From contig JAAYYU010000367.1 in NCBI GenBank assembly GCA_012515235.1, forward strand, positions 1-39,406: a stretch of 39,406 nucleotides of DNA, read 5' to 3'. The notes beneath the pieces were generated by a model that saw only the letters and a program-made list of their open reading frames with translations, was not told the DNA's origin and ran no database searches. The translations under genes and the position numbers were made by a program. The DNA is from Candidatus Anammoximicrobium sp. (GTDB lineage Bacteria > Planctomycetota > Planctomycetia > Pirellulales > Pirellulaceae). Positions 8,056 to 15,500 of the stretch are shown here, in pieces (the first letter of the stretch is position 1; each line of letters opens with the position of its first letter).

Positions 8056-8796
8056 TTACGGCTGGGCGTCGACGAGATGCCACGGTCGCCAGGCCGGCGG
8101 CAGGGGAGCTACTTGGCGCACCACTTCCCGCGTCATCGGGTGCCGGAACTCCAGGCTGCGGGCGTGCAGGGCAATCCAGCGGCGCCGAAAATCGTCAGTG
8201 GCCGGTCCGAAGGGCAACTCGGCTCCGTACTGGGCGTCGCCCACAATCGGATGCAAGCGTGAAGCCGCCTGGAGCCGAATCTGATGCATCCGGCCTGTTT
8301 CCAGGTCGATTTCCAGCCACGAAGTCCGCCCGTCAGTTCCCCGCACGCGGTAGGACAAGACCGCTTGCCGGGCTTCGGGATGCTCGGTCGAGACAACTTC
8401 GACCTGGGCGGCATCCGGGATTTTGCGGAGGTAATCCGTCCAGGTTCCGGCGGGCGGCGAGACGGTTCCCTCGACGATGGCCCAGTACTTTTTGAGGACT
8501 GTCCGGGCCTGAAACTGTTCGGCCAGGCGACGCGCCGCCCGCACGTGGCGAGCCAGCACCATGACGCCCGACACCGGCCGGTCCAAGCGGTGCGGGACGC
8601 CCAGATACACTCTTCCCGTCTTGCGGTCGCGCGTCCTCAAAAATTCCTTGACCCGGACTTCCAGACTGTCGATGCCTGGCGGCCCCTGCGTCGCCAGGCC
8701 TCCCGGTTTGGCCACGACCAGGCAGGGGCCCTGTTCGTAGAGCAAGTCGAAGCCTGGAGGTTGGATACAGCCTGGATCGCGGGCCAAGTCGGACAT
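8056..8796 (-). CDS. RluA-family pseudouridine synthase
   Basis: Protein of 246 residues, RluA/RsuA-superfamily enzyme that isomerises uridine to pseudouridine in rRNA or tRNA. The catalytic motif is HRLDRPVSGVMVLAR with Asp72; GRMHQIRLQAA and GDAQYGAE are the other family signatures. There is no S4 RNA-binding domain at the N-terminus, so it resembles RluA/TruC-like short forms more than RluC or RluD. Target site unknown. The frame is open far upstream to 9657 but only as a shadow of the divergent gene at 8944; the start was placed at the ATG of MSDLARD, with a GTG three codons upstream as alternative. Confidence 0.9.
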   Translation of the reverse strand: MSDLARDPGCIQPPGFDLLYEQGPCLVVAKPGGLATQGPPGIDSLEVRVKEFLRTRDRKTGRVYLGVPHRLDRPVSGVMVLARHVRAARRLAEQFQARTVLKKYWAIVEGTVSPPAGTWTDYLRKIPDAAQVEVVSTEHPEARQAVLSYRVRGTDGRTSWLEIDLETGRMHQIRLQAASRLHPIVGDAQYGAELPFGPATDDFRRRWIALHARSLEFRHPMTREVVRQVAPLPPAWRPWHLVDAQP

Positions 8797-8943
8797 TTTC
8801 GGCACATTCTGCAAGTTTTTCGTACGAAAGTTCCGGGGGCCAGACACTAATGATAACGGACAGACAGGGAGTTCCGTCAACTCGTCAGCCGCGAAAAAGG
8901 GGCAGCGGCGCACGCCAGAGAAGCCCTCCACAAAGGTGCCGTC

Positions 8944-11256
8944 ATGAGACTCACGCTTCGGACCATGCTCGCTTACTTGGACAACATTCTCGACGACCCG
9001 GCGGAAGCCGACGAGTTGGGCAAGAAGATCGAAGAAAGCGAGTTTGCGACGGGCTTGGTACACCGCATCCGCAGCGCCATCACTCGGCCGCGCCTGGGGG
9101 CGCCCGGCCTGGAGGGCCGCGGGGTGGGGTTGGACCCCAACACGGTAGCGGAGTACTTGGACAACCAGTTGCCGCCCGACCGGGTGCCGGATCTGGAGAA
9201 GGTCTGCCTGGAGTCGGATGTCCATCTGGCGGAGGTCGCTGCGTGCCACCAGATTCTGGCGCTCGTCCTGGAGAAGCCTGCCGAAGTCGATCCGGCCTTG
9301 CGCGATCGCATCTGTCGCCTGGGAACGCCCGAGCTGGCAGCGGATCAGCCCCCGCGCGATTCGCGAGGTCGTGACGGGCAGGTCCGTGACTTGCCTGGGG
9401 AACTGGAAACCGAGCCCGTGCCGCCGCCGGCGACGATGGTCCCGCCCCCGCCGCGGGCCGAGGCCGCCGTATCCCGCCGGAGACAATCCTTTGAGGTTCC
9501 CGATTACTTGCGAGTCGGCCGCGGCGGCAAGTGGAAACCGCTGGCGATCACGCTCCTGTTTGCCTTTCTGCTGTCGGCGGTGGCCTTGCGGGCCATGGGA
9601 CCGTTCGACCGCAATCACCCGTTGATGCGATTGCTGGCCAGCGAATCGAACGTCCAAGTCAGCCAGGCACCCCTGCAGGAGCCGGACATCGCGAACCCGC
9701 CGCTGCCCGGCAGAGAGCCGGCGCCGTCCGCTGGAGAGCCGGCGATGCCGCCGGCGGCGGAATCCGAAGCCGCCAAACCGGAGTCAAGCGGGACCGAGGC
9801 CGACTTGGCGTTCCGGGCGGATGACGCGGACGCTCGGAAGGTCAAGCCTGCGGCGTCTGCGGCCGCCGACGGACTGCCCCGCCGACCGGAAGACGGGGGC
9901 TTCCCGGCGCCTGCCCTCCCCGCGTCCCCCGCGGTCGATATCCGCCGGCCCGCTCTGGAACCGGGCGCCGAAGAGGGGACCAAGCCGCAAGCGAGTGCCG
10001 AGGCGACGTCCCCGCCCACCGAGCCCAAGCCGGGCGAGATGTCAGACCCCGCAAGCCTCCCGGCGGCGAACCAGACGCCGGCGTCGCCTCCCGCAGCGCC
10101 CGCCGGGGCATCGCCCGTCGAGGTTGGCTACGTCAAGTTGACCGATCGGCACTTCCTCGTCAGATACGCGTCCGAAACCGCTGATTGGTTTCGCTTGCCG
10201 GCCAGATCGCGTCTGCTGTCCGGCGACCGGCTGATCGTTTTTCCGACGTACCGGCCGGAAATCGTGCTAACGCCGGGAGTGCAGGTTGTCCTGGCCGGTC
10301 CTTCGTCCGTGCAGACTCGGGCGCAAAACCCCCAAGGCGAACCCGAATTGGCGATGGAGTACGGCCGCGCGATGATCGGCACGGCGGGCGTGGCCGGCGC
10401 CCGCATCCATCTCGAACTCGGCGAACAACGCGGTACGGCGACGTTCCAGGAGGCCGCTGCGGAGATCGGCATCGAGGTCTCGCGCTATCTGCCGCCGGGC
10501 GCCAACCCCGAGACCGATCCGGCGTTTACCGTGGTCCGGATCTACACCACCATCGGCCGCATCGAATGGCAGTCCGCCGACTCGCCGACGCCGTTGCCGG
10601 TCGAGCAGGGCCAGGTCCGAGTCATCATCGGCGATCAATCGCAGACCAATCCCGTGGCCGAGACCCCGGCTTGGATCCAGGGTGTCGGTCTGCGCGACGT
10701 CGACCGCTTGGCGTCGGACACGTTGGAACCTGCCGTCGTCGAGGATCGGCCGGTGAGCCTGATCCTGCGGGAACGCGGCGGAGACAGAAAATCGGAAGTG
10801 CGTTCGCTCGCTGCCCGCTGTCTGGCCTACCTGGACTCCTTCGAAATGCTCGTGAAGGAATTCGGTGACGACCGCCAGCGGGCCTATTGGACACCGGAAT
10901 TCGGCGTCTTCCGGCAGTCCTTGTCGCGTGGTCCCGAGACCGCAGCCCGAGTGCGAAAGGTGCTGGAGAGCTACTGTGGTGCCGACGCAACTCGATTGTA
11001 CCGGCTGAGTTGGGGATACAGCCCTGAACAGTTGCGTCAAGGCGGCGATCAAGAGTTGGTCGGTTTTCTGGACCACGATTCGTTGACGGTCCGTGTGTTT
11101 GCGTTTGAGAATCTGCAACAGATCACCGGCAAGAGCTTGTTCTACATGCCGTGGGCAAATGATCGGAAATCAAGTGTTCAGAGTTGGAGGAAACAGCTGG
11201 ACAGCGGCGGAATTCTCTATGAATCGCTGCCCTCACCGTTGCGGAGCGATGAATGA
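8944..11256 (+). CDS. Planctomycete conserved single-pass membrane protein, anti-sigma/FecR-like layout
   Basis: Protein of 770 residues. The N-terminal 140 or so residues (MRLTLRTMLAYLDNILDD, then DPNTVAEYLDNQLPPDRVPDLEKVC and LAEVAACHQILALVL) contain two related helical segments and resemble a planctomycete conserved domain with an anti-sigma-like place in the chain, though without a clear HxxxCxxC zinc motif. One membrane helix lies at about 197-216, followed by a 170-residue Pro/Ala/Glu-rich linker. The C-terminal domain (about 395-560) is beta-rich and FecR-like (LTPGVQVVLAGPSSVQ). The last 150 residues are helical. Start ATG has AAAGGTG close upstream. No sigma factor gene is adjacent. 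The role as envelope-sensing regulator is only inferred from architecture. Confidence 0.8.
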   Translation: MRLTLRTMLAYLDNILDDPAEADELGKKIEESEFATGLVHRIRSAITRPRLGAPGLEGRGVGLDPNTVAEYLDNQLPPDRVPDLEKVCLESDVHLAEVAACHQILALVLEKPAEVDPALRDRICRLGTPELAADQPPRDSRGRDGQVRDLPGELETEPVPPPATMVPPPPRAEAAVSRRRQSFEVPDYLRVGRGGKWKPLAITLLFAFLLSAVALRAMGPFDRNHPLMRLLASESNVQVSQAPLQEPDIANPPLPGREPAPSAGEPAMPPAAESEAAKPESSGTEADLAFRADDADARKVKPAASAAADGLPRRPEDGGFPAPALPASPAVDIRRPALEPGAEEGTKPQASAEATSPPTEPKPGEMSDPASLPAANQTPASPPAAPAGASPVEVGYVKLTDRHFLVRYASETADWFRLPARSRLLSGDRLIVFPTYRPEIVLTPGVQVVLAGPSSVQTRAQNPQGEPELAMEYGRAMIGTAGVAGARIHLELGEQRGTATFQEAAAEIGIEVSRYLPPGANPETDPAFTVVRIYTTIGRIEWQSADSPTPLPVEQGQVRVIIGDQSQTNPVAETPAWIQGVGLRDVDRLASDTLEPAVVEDRPVSLILRERGGDRKSEVRSLAARCLAYLDSFEMLVKEFGDDRQRAYWTPEFGVFRQSLSRGPETAARVRKVLESYCGADATRLYRLSWGYSPEQLRQGGDQELVGFLDHDSLTVRVFAFENLQQITGKSLFYMPWANDRKSSVQSWRKQLDSGGILYESLPSPLRSDE

Positions 11257-11609
11257 CCGCCTTTTGCCACGCGGGCCGGGCAAATCCCCGCAAAACGCGG
11301 GCGACTGCCGTCAAAAACGTCGTCCTTTTGCCCCCGCAGAACTTAAAACTGGCGAATTTCGGCCATTTGTTATTCGGAGCGTAATATCGTTAATTGGGTT
11401 TAGCCAGTTTTTAGGCCGGCTAATCTGCCAACGCCCCTTTTTGCGAGTTGTCTCAGCGAATAGACTGGGGTGCTTGTGAATTGCCGTGGCGGCGATTCCG
11501 CAGTGCCTGGGCACTCGATTTCGGTTTAATGCCGCCAGCATCGGCAACAGGGGGCGGTTCACGCCAGCGGGGCCGTTGACTGGCAAGGATCTAAAGGGAG
11601 GTCAATTCG
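11257..11609. other. AT-rich leader region before the HPF/PTS cluster
   Basis: About 350 bases without a supported gene. The stretch 11340-11470 is much richer in A and T than its surroundings and is the obvious place for the promoter of the hpf-pts genes, but no hexamer pair with good spacing could be fixed (TAATAT at 11382 and TAGACT at 11461 are candidate -10 elements). A short stem CCCGC/GCGGG at 11287-11301 may end the preceding transcript. A strong ribosome binding site (AAAGGGAGGT) lies at the right end. Confidence 0.5.
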
Positions 11610-11960
11610 GTGCAACTCAAGATTTCGGCGCGGCACGGTCATCTCAGTCCGGATACCCAAAGCAAAATCAGCGAGAAGGTAGAAAAACTGAGGCGGCTCT
11701 TCGATCGGGTGACTTCGATCGAGGTTACGGCGGATCTCGAACACCGCGAGTCACCGACTGTCGAGTTGCGGGTGTCGGTCGAACGTACGGAAGTCTTTGT
11801 GGCGACGGAGACCGCGGCCAGCGTGCTGGCGGCGCTGGACGGCACGATTCACAAACTGGAACAGCAGTTGCGAAAGCACAAGGATAAGCGCAGGGGGCAT
11901 CGTGCGCGCGGTGCCAAGGGCGTGGAGGTTGCCGAGGACGCGGAAACTGAGGAAGACTGA
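11610..11960 (+). CDS. hpf: Ribosome hibernation promoting factor (short HPF/RaiA type)
   Basis: Protein of 116 residues of the RaiA/HPF family, which binds the 30S A/P sites and keeps stationary-phase ribosomes inactive. It shows the typical start QLKISARHGHLSPDTQSKISEKVEKLRRLF, the beta strand VELRVSVE and the helix VLAALDGTIHKLEQQLRKHKDK. It lacks the C-terminal dimerisation domain of long HPF and ends in a short acidic tail (AEDAETEED). The start is a GTG, chosen because AAAGGGAGGT stands in front and the homology begins here. First gene of a run with PTS EIIA, HPr and EI; hpf beside ptsN-like genes is also the arrangement in the rpoN region of many proteobacteria. Confidence 0.92.
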   Translation: MQLKISARHGHLSPDTQSKISEKVEKLRRLFDRVTSIEVTADLEHRESPTVELRVSVERTEVFVATETAASVLAALDGTIHKLEQQLRKHKDKRRGHRARGAKGVEVAEDAETEED

Positions 11961-12040
11961 TGACGCCCGGACGTTCTCTGGCCTTGCGGTCCAAGGGAAA
12001 CGGAGGGGTCTGGCGAGTCTCGATGGAAAGGACATGCGGT

Positions 12041-12511
12041 ATGAAGTTTTCGAATTTCATTGAGGTGGGTGCAATTCGAGCGGACTTGAAAGCGGAGGAC
12101 AAGCGGAGCGTCGTGGAAGAACTGGTCGGCGCGCTGGTCGAGGCGGGGGCCGTCAAGGCGGAAGAGCAGGCCGGGATCGTCCAGGCCGTGATGAAACGGG
12201 AGGAACTGGGAAGCACGGGCATCGGCCGAGGCGTGGCGGTGCCGCACACCAAACACGCGAGTGTGAATCGCTTGATCGGCACGGTCGGAATCAGCCGTGA
12301 CGGCGTCGACTTCCAGAGTCTGGACGGCGAAAAAGTCCAGATTCTCTTTCTTCTCGTTTCTCCGCCCGACCGGCCGGGCGATCATTTGCGGGCCTTGGAA
12401 AACATCTCCCGTCAATTGCGCGACGACACGTTCTGCCGCTTTCTGAAGCAGGCGAAGACGGTCGAGGACATCAAGCAGTTGTTGGACGAGGCGGACAGCA
12501 ATCAGGGTTAG
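12041..12511 (+). CDS. ptsN: PTS EIIA component, fructose/nitrogen type (PtsN-like)
   Basis: Protein of 156 residues, EIIA of the fructose/PtsN family. The phosphorylatable His69 lies in GVAVPHTKHASV, and GSTGIGRG and ILFLLVSPPDRPGDHL are family signatures. It would accept phosphate from HPr encoded next door. The frame is open from 11960, where an ATGA overlaps the hpf stop, but the ATG at 12041 has AAGGA 9 bases upstream and starts the homology (MKFSNFIEVGAI). No EIIB or EIIC is present in the window, which argues for a regulatory role like the nitrogen PTS instead of sugar uptake. Confidence 0.9.
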   Translation: MKFSNFIEVGAIRADLKAEDKRSVVEELVGALVEAGAVKAEEQAGIVQAVMKREELGSTGIGRGVAVPHTKHASVNRLIGTVGISRDGVDFQSLDGEKVQILFLLVSPPDRPGDHLRALENISRQLRDDTFCRFLKQAKTVEDIKQLLDEADSNQG

Positions 12512-12543
12512 GAGACCGGTTGCCTCTGGTGGTGGCAGATTTC

Positions 12544-12882
12544 ATGGCGGACCCGATCGCGCGGAAAAACGTACGGATTGCGAATCCGCTTGGCCTGCAC
12601 ATCAGGCCCGCTTATTCGATTGCGCAAGTGGCCGGCCGTTTCGAATCCGAGATCGAGATCGTCAAAGACGGGCAGAGCGTCAACGGCAAGAGCGTGTTGG
12701 AGATTTTGATGCTGGCCGCAACGCAAGGCACCCTCTTGACCGTCGTTGCTCGCGGACGCGACGCGCGTCAAGCGGTGGAAGCGCTGGCGCCCGTGATCGA
12801 GTTGGAGACGCCGGCCGAGAGGCCGTTGCCGCCGGTCGCGGAAGCGGAGGATGCTGCGACGTTCTGCGGCGACGGGATCTGA
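12544..12882 (+). CDS. ptsH: Phosphocarrier protein HPr
   Basis: Protein of 112 residues. The active-site His19 is in NPLGLHIRPA and the regulatory-type Ser50 in NGKSVLEILMLAA; their spacing of 31 matches His15/Ser46 of classical HPr. HPr is usually about 85-90 residues, and the extra 20 at the C-terminus are Pro/Ala/Glu-rich. The start is uncertain: the ATG at 12544 fits family length, but a TTG at 12520 has AGGAG 5 bases upstream and overlaps less than 10 bases from the EIIA stop, so translation may begin there. The Ser site suggests possible HPr kinase control; no hprK is in the window. Confidence 0.9.
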   Translation: MADPIARKNVRIANPLGLHIRPAYSIAQVAGRFESEIEIVKDGQSVNGKSVLEILMLAATQGTLLTVVARGRDARQAVEALAPVIELETPAERPLPPVAEAEDAATFCGDGI

Positions 12883-12962
12883 GGACCAAGCACGAAGACA
12901 GCCGACTGGCCGTGGCTCAGAAACTCAAGGGGCCGACGCGGCGGACGCCGGCAGGCAGGGTG

Positions 12963-14696
12963 ATGGAGATACTGGAAGGCATAGCCGTTTCGCCGGGGGT
13001 GGCGCTTGGCGGAGCGTTGGTGATCGACAACGAGGGATTTCTGATCCCGCGGTCTTTCGTGCTGCGCGGGGCGGCCGAGGACGAGGTGCAACGGTTTGAC
13101 CGGGCCATCGTGGCGGCCTCGCAGGAAATCCTGCGGACGCAAAACTCGATGACGGAGCAGTTGGGCGAGAAGGTGGGGGCGATCTTTGCCGCCCACCTGC
13201 AGATCCTGCAAGATCCTCGCTTGCGGCACGAAGTCGAGGCGGCCATTCGGGAACATGGTTACTCGGCCGAGTACGCGGTCACGGTGACCTTGGGGGGCTA
13301 CGCCAAGCTGTTCCAACAGTCGGCGAATCCGGTCTTGGCCGAACGGGCCCACGACATTCTCGACCTGGAGCGTGGTCTGTTGCGGCATCTCACGGGCCGG
13401 CCCCAGGACGAGTTGGGCCAGTTGTCGTCCGCCGTCGTGTTGCTGGCGCACAATCTGACGCCGGGCGAGACGGCCAAGCTCAAGCCTGAGTTCGTCCTCG
13501 GCTTCGTCACCGAACTGGGCGGCGTAGGCGGGCACACGGCCATCGTCGCTCGGGGCCTGGGGATTCCCGCGGTCGTGGGCATCGGACGGTTTCTGACCCG
13601 CGTGACCGGCCGCGAACAGGTGATCGTCGACGGCAACCGCGGCCTGGTGATCCTGGACCCCGACGAAGATACGTCGGCTCGGTATCGGCGCGAAGTGCAG
13701 CACCAGAAGGCGGCCGCCGCTGAGTTGGAGCCGCTCTGGAACCTGCCGGCCGAGACGCGAGACGGCGTCCGCATTTTGCTGACGGCGAACATCGAGTTTC
13801 CGAAGGAGGCCGGGGCGTGCCTCCGGCTCGGGGCCGACGGAATCGGCTTGTATCGAACCGAATTCCTGTACACCAGCCGGCGAGAACAGCCGTCCGAGGA
13901 GGATCACTTTCAGGCTTACGCGGAGGTCGCGCGGGCCATGCAGGGGCGGCCGGTCGTGATTCGCACGTTGGATCTCGGCGCCGACAAGATGGGACTGGCG
14001 CAAGCCGATCCGGAGGACGAGCCCAATCCCTTCCTGGGGCTGCGCAGCATTCGCCTGTCGTTGCGTCATCCGGACGTGTTCGTGCCCCAGTTGCGGGCGG
14101 TCTTGCGGGCCAGTGCGTTGGGCGACGTGCGCGTGATGTTTCCCCTGATCACCACGCTGCCCGAGCTGCGGTTGGCCAAAGAGGTCTTGGCCCAATCCAT
14201 GACGGATCTGGAGAACCGGGGGGTGTCGTTTCGCCGCGAGATTCCCGTCGGCATGATGGTCGAGTCCCCGGCCGCCGCGATTTTGATCGACCGTTTTGTC
14301 AAGGAAGTGAGTTTTATCAGCATCGGCACGAACGATCTGGTGCAGTACACGCTGGCGGTGGATCGCAGCAATCCCTGCGTCGCCAACCTGTTCCAGACTG
14401 CGGATCCGGCCGTGCTGCGATTGATTGCCGCTTCGCTGCGGGCCGCTCAACAAGCTGGCGTGAAGGCCAGCCTGTGCGGCCAGATGAGCGGCCATGCGGT
14501 GTACACCATGTTGTTGTTGGGAATGGGGTTGCGTGAACTGAGTGTTCCGCCGAACGCCATCCCGGAAATCAAGCGGGTGTGTCGCAGCGTCACGGTGGCG
14601 GAATGCGAGGCCGTCGCCGCCCGCGCCCTGACGTTGGACAGCGCCTCCGAAGTTGAAACGTTCCTGCGCGAGGAATACCAGAAGCTCTGTTTCTGA
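12963..14696 (+). CDS. ptsI: Phosphoenolpyruvate-protein phosphotransferase (PTS enzyme I)
   Basis: Protein of 577 residues that transfers phosphate from phosphoenolpyruvate to HPr. The phospho-accepting His191 lies in GGVGGHTAIVARGLGIPAVVG (His189 in E. coli). The PEP-binding barrel has GLYRTEFLY, GTNDLVQYTLAVDRSN and the conserved Cys in SLCGQMSGH. The length fits the family (570-580) when translation starts at the ATG of MEILEGIAVSPG; a GTG at 12912 would add 17 residues and cannot be excluded. Last gene of the hpf-ptsN-ptsH-ptsI run, 80 bases after HPr. Confidence 0.94.
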   Translation: MEILEGIAVSPGVALGGALVIDNEGFLIPRSFVLRGAAEDEVQRFDRAIVAASQEILRTQNSMTEQLGEKVGAIFAAHLQILQDPRLRHEVEAAIREHGYSAEYAVTVTLGGYAKLFQQSANPVLAERAHDILDLERGLLRHLTGRPQDELGQLSSAVVLLAHNLTPGETAKLKPEFVLGFVTELGGVGGHTAIVARGLGIPAVVGIGRFLTRVTGREQVIVDGNRGLVILDPDEDTSARYRREVQHQKAAAAELEPLWNLPAETRDGVRILLTANIEFPKEAGACLRLGADGIGLYRTEFLYTSRREQPSEEDHFQAYAEVARAMQGRPVVIRTLDLGADKMGLAQADPEDEPNPFLGLRSIRLSLRHPDVFVPQLRAVLRASALGDVRVMFPLITTLPELRLAKEVLAQSMTDLENRGVSFRREIPVGMMVESPAAAILIDRFVKEVSFISIGTNDLVQYTLAVDRSNPCVANLFQTADPAVLRLIAASLRAAQQAGVKASLCGQMSGHAVYTMLLLGMGLRELSVPPNAIPEIKRVCRSVTVAECEAVAARALTLDSASEVETFLREEYQKLCF

Positions 14697-14700
14697 GCCC

Positions 14701-14740
14701 GCCGGGAAACAACGGTTCCCGGCTGCGGCCCGGCCCGCAG
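14701..14740. terminator. Two successive stem-loops after ptsI
   Basis: GCCGGGAA, a 7-base loop and TTCCCGGC (14701-14723) form a perfect 8-bp stem; CTGCGG/CCGCAG (14723-14740) forms a second one sharing one base. No T-run follows, so this is not a standard intrinsic terminator. It may attenuate or stabilise the transcript between ptsI and the DUF2344/RNase E genes. Confidence 0.4.
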
Positions 14741-14771
14741 GGCAGTCGCAGCCGGACCACGGGTGCTCCTG

Positions 14772-15500
14772 ATGAATCGAGTTCGCATCCGCCTGCGGTT
14801 CCGCAAGCGGGACGACTTGCGTTGGATTAGCCATCACGACCTGGCGCGGACCTTCGAACGCTGGCTGCGCCGGGCCGGATTGCCGCTGCGCCTCAGCGAA
14901 GGGTTTCACCCGAAGCCCAAGCTGAGTTTTCCTTCGGCCCTGGCCCTGGGAATCGCCGCGCTCGACGAAGTGATGGAGTTCGAGTTGACCGAGGCCATCG
15001 CCGCCGACCGCCTCCGCCAGGGCCTGGATCGCACCGCCCTGCCGGGGTTGGAAGTGGCGGAGTTGCAGGTCTTGGGGCCGGCGGACGGCAAAGCGCGGAT
15101 CCAGCGAGTCACCTATGAGTTGCCCGTTCCTTCAGCCTGCAGCCAGCAGCTCGCCGAGCAGATCGCTCGGCTGCAGGCCCCTGCTCCGTATTGGTTTCGT
15201 CGAGTTGGCTCCGACCAGCCGGTCGATCTCAAGGCCGGTCTGGACCAGCTCGAATTCCGTGACGGCAGACTCCGCTTTCGTCTGGCCGCCGACCAGCCCC
15301 GCAGCGCTCGAGTGCGCGAGGTGTTGGAGGCGTTGGGCGTCGCCGGCCTGGAAAGCGAGGGCTGTTGCCTGACGCGCATTGGCGTCGAGCTTGCCGCCCC
15401 TCCGCACAACTCTAACGAGGAAAGAAGAAACAAAACGCATGAGAAAGGAAATGCTGATCAATGTCTCGCAGCCGGAGGAGTGCCGGATCGCGATCATTGA
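14772..15500 (+). CDS. Radical-SAM-linked protein, DUF2344 (TIGR03936 type)
   Basis: Protein of 242 residues. The N-terminal part (VRIRLRFRKRDDLRWISHHDLARTFERWLRRAGLPLRLSEGFHPKPKLSFPSALALGI) is the hallmark of the DUF2344 family. In other bacteria this domain is fused to, or sits next to, a B12-binding radical SAM protein, often just before rng or rpmA/rplU. Here no radical SAM partner is adjacent. The gene overlaps the RNase E/G start by about 60 bases in another frame, which suggests translational coupling. Start at ATG 14772; a GTG at 14763 is possible. Function is not established. Confidence 0.85.
   Translation: MNRVRIRLRFRKRDDLRWISHHDLARTFERWLRRAGLPLRLSEGFHPKPKLSFPSALALGIAALDEVMEFELTEAIAADRLRQGLDRTALPGLEVAELQVLGPADGKARIQRVTYELPVPSACSQQLAEQIARLQAPAPYWFRRVGSDQPVDLKAGLDQLEFRDGRLRFRLAADQPRSARVREVLEALGVAGLESEGCCLTRIGVELAAPPHNSNEERRNKTHEKGNADQCLAAGGVPDRDH

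Noticed and set aside
12768..14909. Minus-strand open frame of 713 codons
   Set aside because: Shadow of ptsI, whose active site and length are all correct on the plus strand.
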